From contig JALRIY010000034.1 in assembly GCA_023255285.1 (NCBI GenBank), positions 1 to 15,368 of the forward strand: a stretch of DNA of 15,368 nt, read 5' to 3'. Positions 7,809 through 15,267 of this stretch are shown one piece after another. Numbering within the stretch: the first letter of the stretch is position 1; every line of letters begins with the position of its first letter. Both the position numbers and the translations under genes were made by a program. Under the pieces are notes generated by a model that was not told the DNA's origin, ran no database searches, and saw nothing but the letters and a program-made list of their open reading frames with translations. The DNA is from Algoriphagus sp. GTDB lineage: Bacteria; Bacteroidota; Bacteroidia; Cytophagales; Cyclobacteriaceae.

Positions 7809-8147
7809 ATGCTACAGATAGAAAAAGTTAGGGAAGGAGACGCGCTTATCCTTCAATTAATTGGAGAGGTTGATGCAAGCAATTCCGTGCTATTGGATCA
7901 ATCTATCCAAGAGTCCTTGCAGCCAGAAATTACGGTGGTAGTAATTGATGGGCAAAAATTGAAGTATATATCCTCTGCAGGATTAGGGGTCTTTATGTCC
8001 TACGTAGATGACTTCTCTGAACGAGGTATCCATTTCTCGATTTTTGGTTTAACCCAACAGGTTGGAGAGGTATTTAAAATTTTGGGCTTAGACCGAGTCA
8101 TTGCGATCGTGCCTGATAAATCCACTGCTATTGCATTTCGAAAATGA
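7809..8147 (+). CDS. STAS domain protein (anti-sigma factor antagonist, SpoIIAA/RsbV-like)
   Basis: The 112 aa product is a single STAS domain. GEVDASNSVLLDQSI near the start matches the G-x-hD family segment, and KYISSAGLGVF at about 52-62 carries the phosphorylation site. By alignment to B. subtilis SpoIIAA, Ser56 corresponds to its Ser58. In partner switching the unphosphorylated form binds the kinase and frees the kinase's other partner. The upstream phosphatase would activate it and the downstream kinase, whose ATG overlaps its stop (ATGA), would inactivate it. The start is the ATG at 7809; an ATG at 7804 is in another frame and quickly stops. Confidence 0.88.
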   Translation: MLQIEKVREGDALILQLIGEVDASNSVLLDQSIQESLQPEITVVVIDGQKLKYISSAGLGVFMSYVDDFSERGIHFSIFGLTQQVGEVFKILGLDRVIAIVPDKSTAIAFRK

Positions 8148-8566
8148 GTCCTAAGTTGATCCTATCCTGTAGTACATCCGCATTAGCTGAACTCCGAAGC
8201 TTTATACAGCTTAATTTGGAAGTTTTTGGCTTTTCGGAGCTGGACAAGCACCAAATTACGCTGGCAGTAGAAGAGGTAGTTGCCAACCTAATCATCCACT
8301 CCCATGCCTGCAACCCAAACGAAATTATTCACTTAGAAATAAAGGACCTAGGGAAAAAAGTGGCAGTTGAAATAACCGATAAAGGAGAAGGATTTAACCT
8401 ATTGGAATATGAGGTTCCCGAACTTCGTCAAGTGATTGAAGAAAAACGAAAGGGTGGATTAGGGATTTTATTAGTAAAAAAAATCATGGATGAAATTCAA
8501 TTTGAATCCAAAAACGGAGAAAACATTTGTAGGTTAATTAAAAAATTCCCTCCTAATTTTAAGTAA
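8144..8566 (+). CDS. RsbW/SpoIIAB-like ATP-binding protein (serine kinase / anti-sigma type)
   Basis: The 140 aa product is a stand-alone GHKL/HATPase_c_2 domain. The N-box is EEVVANLIIHSHA (Glu44, Asn48), the G1 box is DKGEGFN (Asp79), and the G2 box is GGLGILLVKK at 104-113. It lacks a histidine-kinase dimerisation domain, so it belongs to the RsbW/SpoIIAB/BtrW group, which phosphorylate a STAS partner on serine and sequester a target such as a sigma factor. It overlaps the STAS gene by four bases (ATGA), indicating translational coupling. No sigma factor gene follows; the next gene is an isomerase with its own candidate promoter, so the target is unknown. Confidence 0.88.
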   Translation: MSPKLILSCSTSALAELRSFIQLNLEVFGFSELDKHQITLAVEEVVANLIIHSHACNPNEIIHLEIKDLGKKVAVEITDKGEGFNLLEYEVPELRQVIEEKRKGGLGILLVKKIMDEIQFESKNGENICRLIKKFPPNFK

Positions 8567-8603
8567 AAAACCTGCTAGATCAGCTATACCCTTAAAAACT
8601 TTA

Positions 8604-8611
8604 TAACTTTG
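8604..8611 (+). promoter_or_regulatory. -7-type element TAACTTTG upstream of the first isomerase
   Basis: TAACTTTG at 8604-8611 fits TAnnTTTG exactly and lies 32 bases before the ATG at 8644, in the 77-base gap after the kinase gene. No TTTG occurs about 19 bases upstream, so only half of the consensus is present. No terminator hairpin was seen in the gap. Confidence 0.45.
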
Positions 8612-8643
8612 TACCTTACAACCTTATCCTGGACTTACTTTCG

Positions 8644-10638
8644 ATGACTCACCGAGTACTTTCGACTATTTTTAGCGTAACTCTCCTCTCTTTAATGAGT
8701 TTGTGTATCCCCGAAGCAACTGCGCAAAGCAAGGGGGAGATACTGTTGACAGTAGGGGGAACCTCAATCGATAAAGAGGAGTTTTTACACTTAATCACCA
8801 AAGGCAAAACCGTTGACCCGTCAGCAGCAATTCTGACTAAAGAAGAATTTGATGAGAACTTAGAGCAATTCATCACCTTTAAACTCAAAGTAAAAGAGGC
8901 TGAATCCTTGGGAATGCACCAATCCGAAGAATTTTTTAAAGAATTTGAGTCCTTCAAGGAATCCCTTATTGCTCCATTTTTAATTAAAAATTCTGTGGAA
9001 GAAGGAGAGCTCCGCAAGGTTTATGGTCGGATGCAAGAAATTGTACGAGCCAGTCATATCTTGTTCCAATTTCCTCCAAATGCAAGTACAGAGGACAGTC
9101 TCTCCATCTTAAAAATGGCGCTAAAAGTAAAATCTGAACTTGAAAATGGGGGCGATTTTAGTGCATTGGCCTTGGCCTATTCGGATGACCCATCTGCTAA
9201 AGTAAATAAAGGAGATTTAGGTTATTTTACGAGTTTACAAATGGTGCAAGAATTTGAAGAAGCTGCCTACACCCTGCCAGTTGGAGAAATATCGGGTCCA
9301 ATTAAGACTGATTTTGGTTACCACATTATTCAAGTAAATGGGAGACAATCCAATCCCGGTAATGTCCAGGTTTCTCATATTCTGGTAAGATTTGATCCAG
9401 AAAATAGCAGTCAGGAAGAAAATGCACGCAGAAGAATTTCAGACTTGTACCAAGAAATACAAAAAGAATCTACAGTTTGGGAAGAATTGGTAACTACTTA
9501 TTCTGAAGACTTGGCTACCAATAAATCAGGGGGGATCTTACCTTGGTTTGGAGTAGGAACGATGATTCCAGACTTTGAACTTGCGGCTTTTTCCTTAACT
9601 GAAATTGGGGAAATTTCTCCTCCAATTAAGACCGCGTATGGGTACCATATTTTAAGATTAGAAGGCAAGCGTCCTTTGGAATCATTTGAAGCACTAGAGC
9701 AAGGCATAAAGTCTAAAATTTTTAGAAGTTCAAAATCTGGGATGATTCAAGCTCAGGTGACTGCAATGCAGAAAGCAAGGTATGGATTCAAAGAAAATGA
9801 AGAAGGCATTTCTAATCTAGCAAAGGAAATATCAGCTACGACAATCCCTAATTTTGGAAATAACCTACAAGAAAAAGGCTTGACCTCCACCTTACTCTTT
9901 AGTATTTCCAATAGGTCTTTCTCTGCCACAGACTTATGGAATTTTATGCAAACTGAAGAAATTACCCCTCGCGGATCAGGAACATTCTTTGAACTCTGGC
10001 TGAATCGGTTTATCTCACAAACACTTGCGAATGCAGAGGAATCAGATCTAGAAACCAACAACAAAGCCTATCAACAACTCCTCAAAGAATACCGGGATGG
10101 AATCTTATTATTTTCATTAACCAACCAGGAAGTTTGGCAAAAAGGACTAATCGATAGCCTAGGTCAGCGGGCATATTACGCACAGAACAAACCAAATTAT
10201 CAGTGGAAACCAAGAATTCAAGCTTATCTAGTCCAAGTAAATGATGCCTCAAAACTAGAAATTGCAAGAAAATACCTGCGGAATTCTGACTTTGACCCCA
10301 GCACCTTTGCAGCGTTTGAAGCAGATTACCGTGCCAATTTTCCGAATGCTTTTGGAATAGAATCGGGGACATTTGAGTACGAAGAACATCCCATCCTTTC
10401 TGATGTTGACCTTACCCAAACTTATCATGAGCGGTTGGTAGATGGTGAAACATACCTTTTGGTACTCGGTACGAAAATTCCTCCTGCACCTAGAAAATTT
10501 GAAGAAGCACGTGGCTTGGTTATCCGAGATTACCAAGCTGCCTTGGAAAAAGACTTGATTAAAAAATTGAAAAACAAATACCCTGTTCAAATCAATAATG
10601 GGGTAAAAGAGAAGGCCTTTGCAGCCTTAAATAATTAA
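8644..10638 (+). CDS. Exported peptidyl-prolyl cis-trans isomerase, two parvulin domains
   Basis: The 664 aa product has a signal peptide (residues 1-28, ending EATAQS). A SurA-N/chaperone-like helical region (about 30-130) is followed by two parvulin (PpiC rotamase) domains. The first, about 134-234, starts ASHILFQF and ends with DFGYHIIQV; the second, about 242-342, starts VSHILVRF and ends with AYGYHILRL. Both include the GGDF/KGDLGYF-type and SGGILPWF segments. The last 320 residues show no clear domain and are probably helical chaperone structure. It should act in the periplasm on outer-membrane or secreted proteins. A second parvulin protein follows after 35 bases, probably in one operon. 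A substrate cannot be inferred. Confidence 0.88.
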   Translation: MTHRVLSTIFSVTLLSLMSLCIPEATAQSKGEILLTVGGTSIDKEEFLHLITKGKTVDPSAAILTKEEFDENLEQFITFKLKVKEAESLGMHQSEEFFKEFESFKESLIAPFLIKNSVEEGELRKVYGRMQEIVRASHILFQFPPNASTEDSLSILKMALKVKSELENGGDFSALALAYSDDPSAKVNKGDLGYFTSLQMVQEFEEAAYTLPVGEISGPIKTDFGYHIIQVNGRQSNPGNVQVSHILVRFDPENSSQEENARRRISDLYQEIQKESTVWEELVTTYSEDLATNKSGGILPWFGVGTMIPDFELAAFSLTEIGEISPPIKTAYGYHILRLEGKRPLESFEALEQGIKSKIFRSSKSGMIQAQVTAMQKARYGFKENEEGISNLAKEISATTIPNFGNNLQEKGLTSTLLFSISNRSFSATDLWNFMQTEEITPRGSGTFFELWLNRFISQTLANAEESDLETNNKAYQQLLKEYRDGILLFSLTNQEVWQKGLIDSLGQRAYYAQNKPNYQWKPRIQAYLVQVNDASKLEIARKYLRNSDFDPSTFAAFEADYRANFPNAFGIESGTFEYEEHPILSDVDLTQTYHERLVDGETYLLVLGTKIPPAPRKFEEARGLVIRDYQAALEKDLIKKLKNKYPVQINNGVKEKAFAALNN

Positions 10639-10642
10639 TTAT

Positions 10643-10661
10643 CCGATTCGGAATTTCCGAA
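10643..10661. repeat. Overlapping small palindromes between the two isomerase genes
   Basis: CCGATTCGG (10643-10651) overlaps TTCGGAATTTCCGAA (10647-10661). The two share the TTCGG arm, so they would be mutually exclusive hairpins. No T-run follows, so this is not a terminator. They fill most of the 35-base intergenic gap and may affect mRNA stability or start access; chance is possible. Confidence 0.35.
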
Positions 10662-10673
10662 AAATTAAAATCT

Positions 10674-12035
10674 ATGAAATTCTTAAACCGACTTCTTCCG
10701 AGCTTACTTGCATTTTGGATCTTGGGACAAGCTCAAGCACAAGAAACTACTACAGGTCAGGTGGTAGATAAAATAGTGGCGAAAGTAGACAATAACATTG
10801 TGTTAGAGTCTGAGGTCCAAAAATCTTATTTGGAAGCACTTTCACAAGCCCAACAAGGGATAGAAGCACCTACTCGCTGTGCTGTTTTTGAAAGTTTATT
10901 AATCAATAAACTCATGGTTGCAAAAGCGGAAGTCGATTCTGTGATTGTAACCGATGCAGAAGTATTGTTGCAGTCCAATAACCGGTTCAGCATGGTCATG
11001 CAACAGTTTGGTGGAGACGAGGCCATGCTAGCAGAAATGTATGGCAAAACCGCTGAGCAATTGAAAGCGGAATTGGAGGATGTCATTCGCGAACAGCTTA
11101 TCGTAGAGAAAATGCGAAAAACCATCACCGATGGCATCACCGTTTCTCCTTCTGAAGTACGCTCTTTTTATATCAGCATCCCCAAAGATTCACTCCCATT
11201 GTTTACCTCAGAGGCAACAGTGGGACAAATTGTCCGTAAACCTGAAACAAATCCCCAGGTAAGAGAACAAATTTTGGCGCAGCTGTCCCAATTCAAAGAG
11301 GAAATAGCATCAGGTAAATTTACTTTTGCAGAGTTAGCCAAAAAATATTCCGAGGACCCAGGTTCTGCAGCTCAAGGTGGTGACCTGGGATTTTTTAGAC
11401 GCGGTGAATTAGCTCCTGAATACGAGGCAACCGCTTTGGGATTACGTCCTGGCGAATTATCAGACCCTGTTGAAACTGAGTTTGGATTTCACTTGATCCA
11501 ACTATTAGAAATAAAAGGATCCACCTTCAATACAAGGCATATTTTACGGATTCCAAACCCAACTGAAGCAGATATTCAAAAAGCAGAGCGCTACCTCGAT
11601 AGCCTAAAAAAAGAAATTTTAGCCGGTAAAATTGAGTTTGCAAAAGCCGCCAAAGAGTATTCTCAAGATCGAACAACCTCAGATGCAGGCGGATTTTTTA
11701 CCGATCCAGCCTCCAATTCAAACCGCTTGTCCCTACGGACCTTAGAAGATCCAGTACTTTACTTTACCATCGACACCATGAAGATTGGGGACATTACTCC
11801 TCCCATTCGGTTTGAAGATCCTAGAGAAGGTACGAAAGTCCGTATTCTTTTCTATCAAGCCCGGTACCCTGCACATAAAGCCAACATGGAGGATGATTAT
11901 GAAAAACTCAAGGCAGCTACTCTTAGGCGAAAAGAGGATGAAGTACTAAGCAAATGGTTTATAACCGCCAAAGAGGATATTTTTATAGACATTGATCCTA
12001 CCTATGATCGATGCAATGCGCTCAAGGAAAAATAA
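10674..12035 (+). CDS. SurA-like periplasmic peptidyl-prolyl isomerase/chaperone
   Basis: The 453 aa product has a signal peptide (residues 1-22, ending QAQAQE). A SurA N-terminal segment follows (VVDKIVAKVDNNIVLESEVQ, then helices to about 170), which is the chaperone module. The first parvulin domain (about 182-282) is complete: FAELAKKYSEDPGSAAQGGDLGFF and EFGFHLIQL. The second (about 287-395) begins TRHILRIP with AKEYSQDRTTSDAGGFF, but its end is divergent and lacks the G-[YF]-H segment, so it may be inactive. SurA proteins escort outer-membrane proteins through the periplasm. Architecture and size (E. coli SurA is about 430 aa) support a SurA-like role better than for its upstream neighbour. 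The gene ends 72 bases before the convergent ABC transporter stop. Confidence 0.88.
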   Translation: MKFLNRLLPSLLAFWILGQAQAQETTTGQVVDKIVAKVDNNIVLESEVQKSYLEALSQAQQGIEAPTRCAVFESLLINKLMVAKAEVDSVIVTDAEVLLQSNNRFSMVMQQFGGDEAMLAEMYGKTAEQLKAELEDVIREQLIVEKMRKTITDGITVSPSEVRSFYISIPKDSLPLFTSEATVGQIVRKPETNPQVREQILAQLSQFKEEIASGKFTFAELAKKYSEDPGSAAQGGDLGFFRRGELAPEYEATALGLRPGELSDPVETEFGFHLIQLLEIKGSTFNTRHILRIPNPTEADIQKAERYLDSLKKEILAGKIEFAKAAKEYSQDRTTSDAGGFFTDPASNSNRLSLRTLEDPVLYFTIDTMKIGDITPPIRFEDPREGTKVRILFYQARYPAHKANMEDDYEKLKAATLRRKEDEVLSKWFITAKEDIFIDIDPTYDRCNALKEK

Positions 12036-12081
12036 AAAAAATTGCTGATTCGCTACTTTGTCAACAGTGACCATAGAAAAT

Positions 12082-12096
12082 AAGGTCGCGGACCTT
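12082..12096. terminator. Weak hairpin between convergent genes, possible terminator
   Basis: AAGGTC-GCG-GACCTT forms a six-base-pair stem with a three-base loop in the 72-base gap between the SurA-like gene and the ABC transporter. On the minus strand it is followed by TATTTTC, a poor T-run; on the plus strand no T-run follows. It may terminate the ABC transporter transcript weakly. Confidence 0.35.
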
Positions 12097-12107
12097 GAAA
12101 AAGTGCG

Positions 12108-13907
12108 TTAGGGCCTGATCTCATCCAAAGATTCTCCACCCTGGGTTTGCTTTTCAAAAAGTGCTGCATATACTCCCTTTTGAGACATTAAAGATTCATG
12201 ATTTCCCCTTTCCACGATTCGCCCTTCGTCCAAAACTAGGATTTGGTCGGCCAACTTCGCAGAAGATACCCGATGAGAGATGATGATGGAAGTTCGCTTT
12301 TCCATAATTCTTTTCAAAGAATTCAAAATCGCATTTTCAGTTTTGGTATCTACCGCAGAAAGACAGTCATCCAAAATGAGAATTTTGGGCTCTTTAACTA
12401 TTGCTCTAGCAATAGATACGCGTTGCTTTTGCCCACCAGACAGGGTGATTCCACGCTCCCCTAGCAAGGTGTCAAATCCATTGGGGAAATCAAGAATATT
12501 TTGGAGCACATCTGCATCCTTTGCAGCTTGGATTATTCGCTCCTGATTTGGTTTGTCCAAACCAAAGGCAATGTTATTTGAAATGGTATCTGAAAAAAGA
12601 AATACATCTTGAGGGACCACACCTATTTGGCTACGTAAACAAGCAAGGGAATAGTCTTTTATTGGTCTCTGATCAATCAGAATTTGTCCAGAATCGGCAT
12701 CATACATCCGCATTAACAGATTGGCTAGGGTAGATTTGCCAGATCCAGTTGTGCCAATTATCCCAAGGGTTTGTCCTGCTTCAATGGAAAAAGAAAGGTC
12801 CTTCAATGCCTGTATTCCTGAATCTGGATAGACAAATGAAAGATGGCTAATCTCCAAAGCGCCTAGTAAAGGCACATCCATATTTTTTTCTGTGAGTAGC
12901 TCCGACTTTTGGTCCAAAAGTTCATTAATCCGCCGTTGGGATACCTCAGCACGTTGAACAATGCTTGTTACCCAGCCTAGAGAAGCTACGGGCCAAGTAA
13001 GCATGTTGACGTACAAAATAAACTCAGCGATTACTCCGTACCCAATTTCCCCCTGAATAACCTTCATTCCACCGACATAAACAGTGATAATGGTTGAGAT
13101 TCCAACTAACGCCATAATTAAAGGAAAAAATAACGCATTAACACGAGTCAACTCGATGGATCGAAGCTTGTACTCTTGACTTGATTTCTCAAACTCAGCC
13201 GCTGAATCCTTTTCCCGAACAAAGGCTTTAATGACTCGGATACCAGAAAAAGCTTCTTGTACAGCAGTACTCAATTGAGAAAGGCTGTGTTGGATTTTTT
13301 CAGAACGTGTATTAATGAGGTTATTGACATAGTAAATACTCAATGATAAAATCGGTAGTGGGAGCAACGCATAAAGTGTAAGCTCTAGGTTGACCGAAAC
13401 CATGTACGAAATCACCAAAGGAAATAAGATCAATAAATTGAGTCCATACATGATTGCTGGCCCAAGATACATGCGAACGCGGCTCACATCTTCGGCGATA
13501 CGAGCCATCAAGTCTCCCGTACTATTTTTTCGGTAAAAGCTCAGGGAGAGGTCTTGAAAATGCTCATAAAGCTCATTTTTCATGTCATACTCAATTTTTC
13601 TAGACATGATGATGAGGGTTTGACGAATTAAAAAAAGAAAAAAACCTCGGAGCAAAGCCATGACCAAAATCAAAATTCCAAAAATGAAAACCGATTTTAA
13701 AAAATATTGACGGGCAAGATCCCCTAATCCTCCTTTTGTCAAGGGGGCAAACAAGGAAAAGCTTTCAACCACATAATCTATGGCTATTCGCACAAGTTGT
13801 GCCGGGATAATTACGAAAATATTGGAGATTACCGTAAAGAGTATTCCCAAAAACAATAATCCCTTGTATTTGATTAGGTATTTATTTATTCTCCAGAGGG
13901 CGTTCAC
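12108..13907 (-). CDS. ABC exporter half-transporter (fused membrane and ATPase domains)
   Basis: The 599 aa product has an N-terminal type IV (ABC_membrane) domain with about six membrane spans in residues 17-320, then an ATPase domain. Motifs are Walker A GTTGSGKST (385-393), Q-loop VVPQD (Gln433), signature LSGGQ (489-493), Walker B ILILDD (509-514), D-loop SAVD (517-520) and H-loop SHR (His545). The residue after the Walker B aspartate, normally the catalytic Glu, is Asp514, as in one subunit of heterodimeric exporters such as BmrC and in MdlA. The closest general class is the MdlA/MdlB-like multidrug or lipid exporter group; the substrate is unknown. The start is a GTG at 13907, since an in-frame TAA lies eight codons upstream and no ATG occurs between. 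No partner half-transporter is adjacent. Confidence 0.9.
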   Translation of the reverse strand: MNALWRINKYLIKYKGLLFLGILFTVISNIFVIIPAQLVRIAIDYVVESFSLFAPLTKGGLGDLARQYFLKSVFIFGILILVMALLRGFFLFLIRQTLIIMSRKIEYDMKNELYEHFQDLSLSFYRKNSTGDLMARIAEDVSRVRMYLGPAIMYGLNLLILFPLVISYMVSVNLELTLYALLPLPILSLSIYYVNNLINTRSEKIQHSLSQLSTAVQEAFSGIRVIKAFVREKDSAAEFEKSSQEYKLRSIELTRVNALFFPLIMALVGISTIITVYVGGMKVIQGEIGYGVIAEFILYVNMLTWPVASLGWVTSIVQRAEVSQRRINELLDQKSELLTEKNMDVPLLGALEISHLSFVYPDSGIQALKDLSFSIEAGQTLGIIGTTGSGKSTLANLLMRMYDADSGQILIDQRPIKDYSLACLRSQIGVVPQDVFLFSDTISNNIAFGLDKPNQERIIQAAKDADVLQNILDFPNGFDTLLGERGITLSGGQKQRVSIARAIVKEPKILILDDCLSAVDTKTENAILNSLKRIMEKRTSIIISHRVSSAKLADQILVLDEGRIVERGNHESLMSQKGVYAALFEKQTQGGESLDEIRP

Positions 13908-13962
13908 GAAATAAATTCTATTTTTTTATAAATCCTTCCACATTTAATTTGGAAGAAGAAAA

Positions 13963-13992
13963 TTTGTAAGCTGCTAAAAGTATTTAATTTTG
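13963..13992 (+). promoter_or_regulatory. Strong Bacteroidota-type promoter for the leucine-dehydrogenase gene
   Basis: TTTG at 13963-13966 is followed after 18 bases by TAATTTTG (13985-13992), an exact match to TAnnTTTG with near-ideal spacing. Transcription should start near 13998-14000, giving a leader of about 50 bases before the ATG at 14050. It is the only full two-box match I found in the window. A separate minus-strand TATATTTG (plus 14018-14025) might serve the divergent ABC gene, but lacks a -33 box. Confidence 0.7.
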
Positions 13993-13995
13993 TAT

Positions 13996-14011
13996 TTACC
14001 TCTAAAGGTAA
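13996..14011. promoter_or_regulatory. Palindrome over the predicted transcription start (candidate operator or leader hairpin)
   Basis: TTACCT-CTAA-AGGTAA is a perfect inverted repeat with six-base arms and a four-base spacer. It starts four bases after the -7 box of the promoter above, so it covers the expected start point. It could be a repressor operator or a 5' mRNA hairpin. No known regulator motif is recognised. Confidence 0.4.
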
Positions 14012-14049
14012 CTCACCCAAATATAACACATTCTAAAAAGCTATTTAAG

Positions 14050-15150
14050 ATGTTAGCGATTAAAACAACTGAAAGCATTCAAAATGAATCGATTTTTGGA
14101 CAGCTTACTACCCTTGAGCACGAGCAGCTGCTCATTTGTCAGGACAAAGACACAGGACTCAAAGCTTTAATTGGTATTCACAATACGGTACTTGGCCCGG
14201 CACTAGGAGGCACACGTTTGTGGTCTTATGCCTCAGAAGAAGCCGCCATCCGAGATGTCTTGCGCCTCTCAAGAGGAATGACTTTTAAAAATGCGCTCGC
14301 AGGATTGAATTTAGGCGGAGGAAAGGCCGTCCTGATTGGCGACCCCAAACTAAAGACAGAAGCTTATTTGAGACGATTTGGAAGATTTATTGAAAGCTTG
14401 GGAGGCAGGTATGTGACCGCATAAGATGTAAATATGAAAACTGCTGACATGGAATACATTGCCTTGGAAACTCGCCACGTAACAGGTCTTCCCAAAAACA
14501 AAGGAGGGGCTGGAGATCCCTCACCTGTGACCGCATTTGGTGTTTATATGGGGATGAAAGCAGCGGCAAAAAAAGCATATGGGTCTGATTCCTTAGCAGG
14601 AAAGAAAATTGGTGTGCAAGGAGTAGGGCAAGTCGGAAAGTACCTGATCAATTACTTGGTAAAAGAAGGAGCAAGCCTATTTATATGTGACATAGATGAT
14701 AAAAAGCTCCAGGGAATAGCTGCTAGCACTGGGGCAACCATCCTAGAAAAAGAGGAGATATATGATCTCCAAATGGATATCTATGCCCCTTGTGCGCTAG
14801 GAGGCACCCTCAATGACCATACCATTGAACGATTGACCTGTCAGGTAATTGCGGGAGGGGCAAACAACCAATTGGAGGATGAAAATAAGCATGGAAAAAT
14901 GTTACTTGAAAAGGGAATTACCTATGCACCTGATTTCCTAATCAATGCAGGAGGGGTGATCAATGTGGGCGCTGAATATTATGGGGTATATGAGGAGGAG
15001 ACTGTCTTTGCACAAACTGAGAAAATTTACGATACCTGTTTGTCTATATTGAATACCGCGGAGCACCAACAAATTCCTGCACAGGAGGCAGCAATCCAAG
15101 CGGCAAAAGCAAGAATTGAAGCCATCGGGAAAATTAAACTTCCCTATTGA
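14050..15150 (+). pseudogene. Leucine dehydrogenase-type Glu/Leu/Phe/Val dehydrogenase, interrupted by in-frame TAA
   Basis: Read through, the frame is 366 codons, the normal leucine dehydrogenase length. This enzyme reversibly deaminates branched-chain amino acids with NAD. The N-terminal part has GPALGGTRLW, the substrate-binding GMTFK (Lys80) and the catalytic GGGKAV (Lys92). Codon 125 at 14422-14424 is TAA where relatives have GAA (GGRYVTA-stop-DVNMKTADM; usual form TAEDV), so the catalytic Asp126 falls after the stop. The second part (237 aa from ATG 14434) keeps the frame and contains the NAD-binding GVQGVGQVGKYL, the ribose-binding acid in CDIDD, and CALGGTLND, GGANNQL and APDFLINAGGVINV. 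No other damage is visible. The 124-residue first product would lack the NAD domain. Start chosen at ATG 14050; an upstream TTG at 13990 lies in the promoter. Alternatives are sequencing error, readthrough or restart at 14434. Confidence 0.85.
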
Positions 15151-15174
15151 AAAGAGATTTTTCATTACAATTAA

Positions 15175-15203
15175 CCACTGAAAGCTAATTCAGTGGTTTT
15201 TTT
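15175..15203 (+). terminator. Rho-independent terminator after the dehydrogenase gene
   Basis: A perfect eight-base-pair stem CCACTGAA / TTCAGTGG (15175-15182 and 15189-15196), extendable by two A-T pairs, encloses the loop AGCTAA. It is followed directly by seven Ts (15197-15203). It begins 24 bases after the dehydrogenase stop and separates that gene from nusB. Confidence 0.85.
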
Positions 15204-15241
15204 GTCACCTAATCTATGGGGAGAAGACCCACCAAATTACT

Positions 15242-15249
15242 TATATTTG
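15242..15249 (+). promoter_or_regulatory. -7-type element TATATTTG upstream of nusB
   Basis: TATATTTG at 15242-15249 is an exact TAnnTTTG match, 18 bases before the nusB ATG and just after the dehydrogenase terminator, where a new promoter is expected. No TTTG is found at the usual distance upstream. Confidence 0.5.
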
Positions 15250-15267
15250 TCCCTCTTTAATTCCACT

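Noticed and set aside
8567..8600. CTGCTAGATCAGC region as a terminator after the kinase gene
   Set aside because: The stem is only a few imperfect pairs and no T-run follows.
10082..10590. Minus-strand open frames of 96 and 111 aa
   Set aside because: They are shadows of the first isomerase gene, which is continuous and has parvulin motifs and a signal peptide.
14050..15150. Two separate genes, a 124 aa and a 238 aa protein
   Set aside because: Both halves are in the same frame and together match one leucine dehydrogenase of normal length; the only break is one stop codon.
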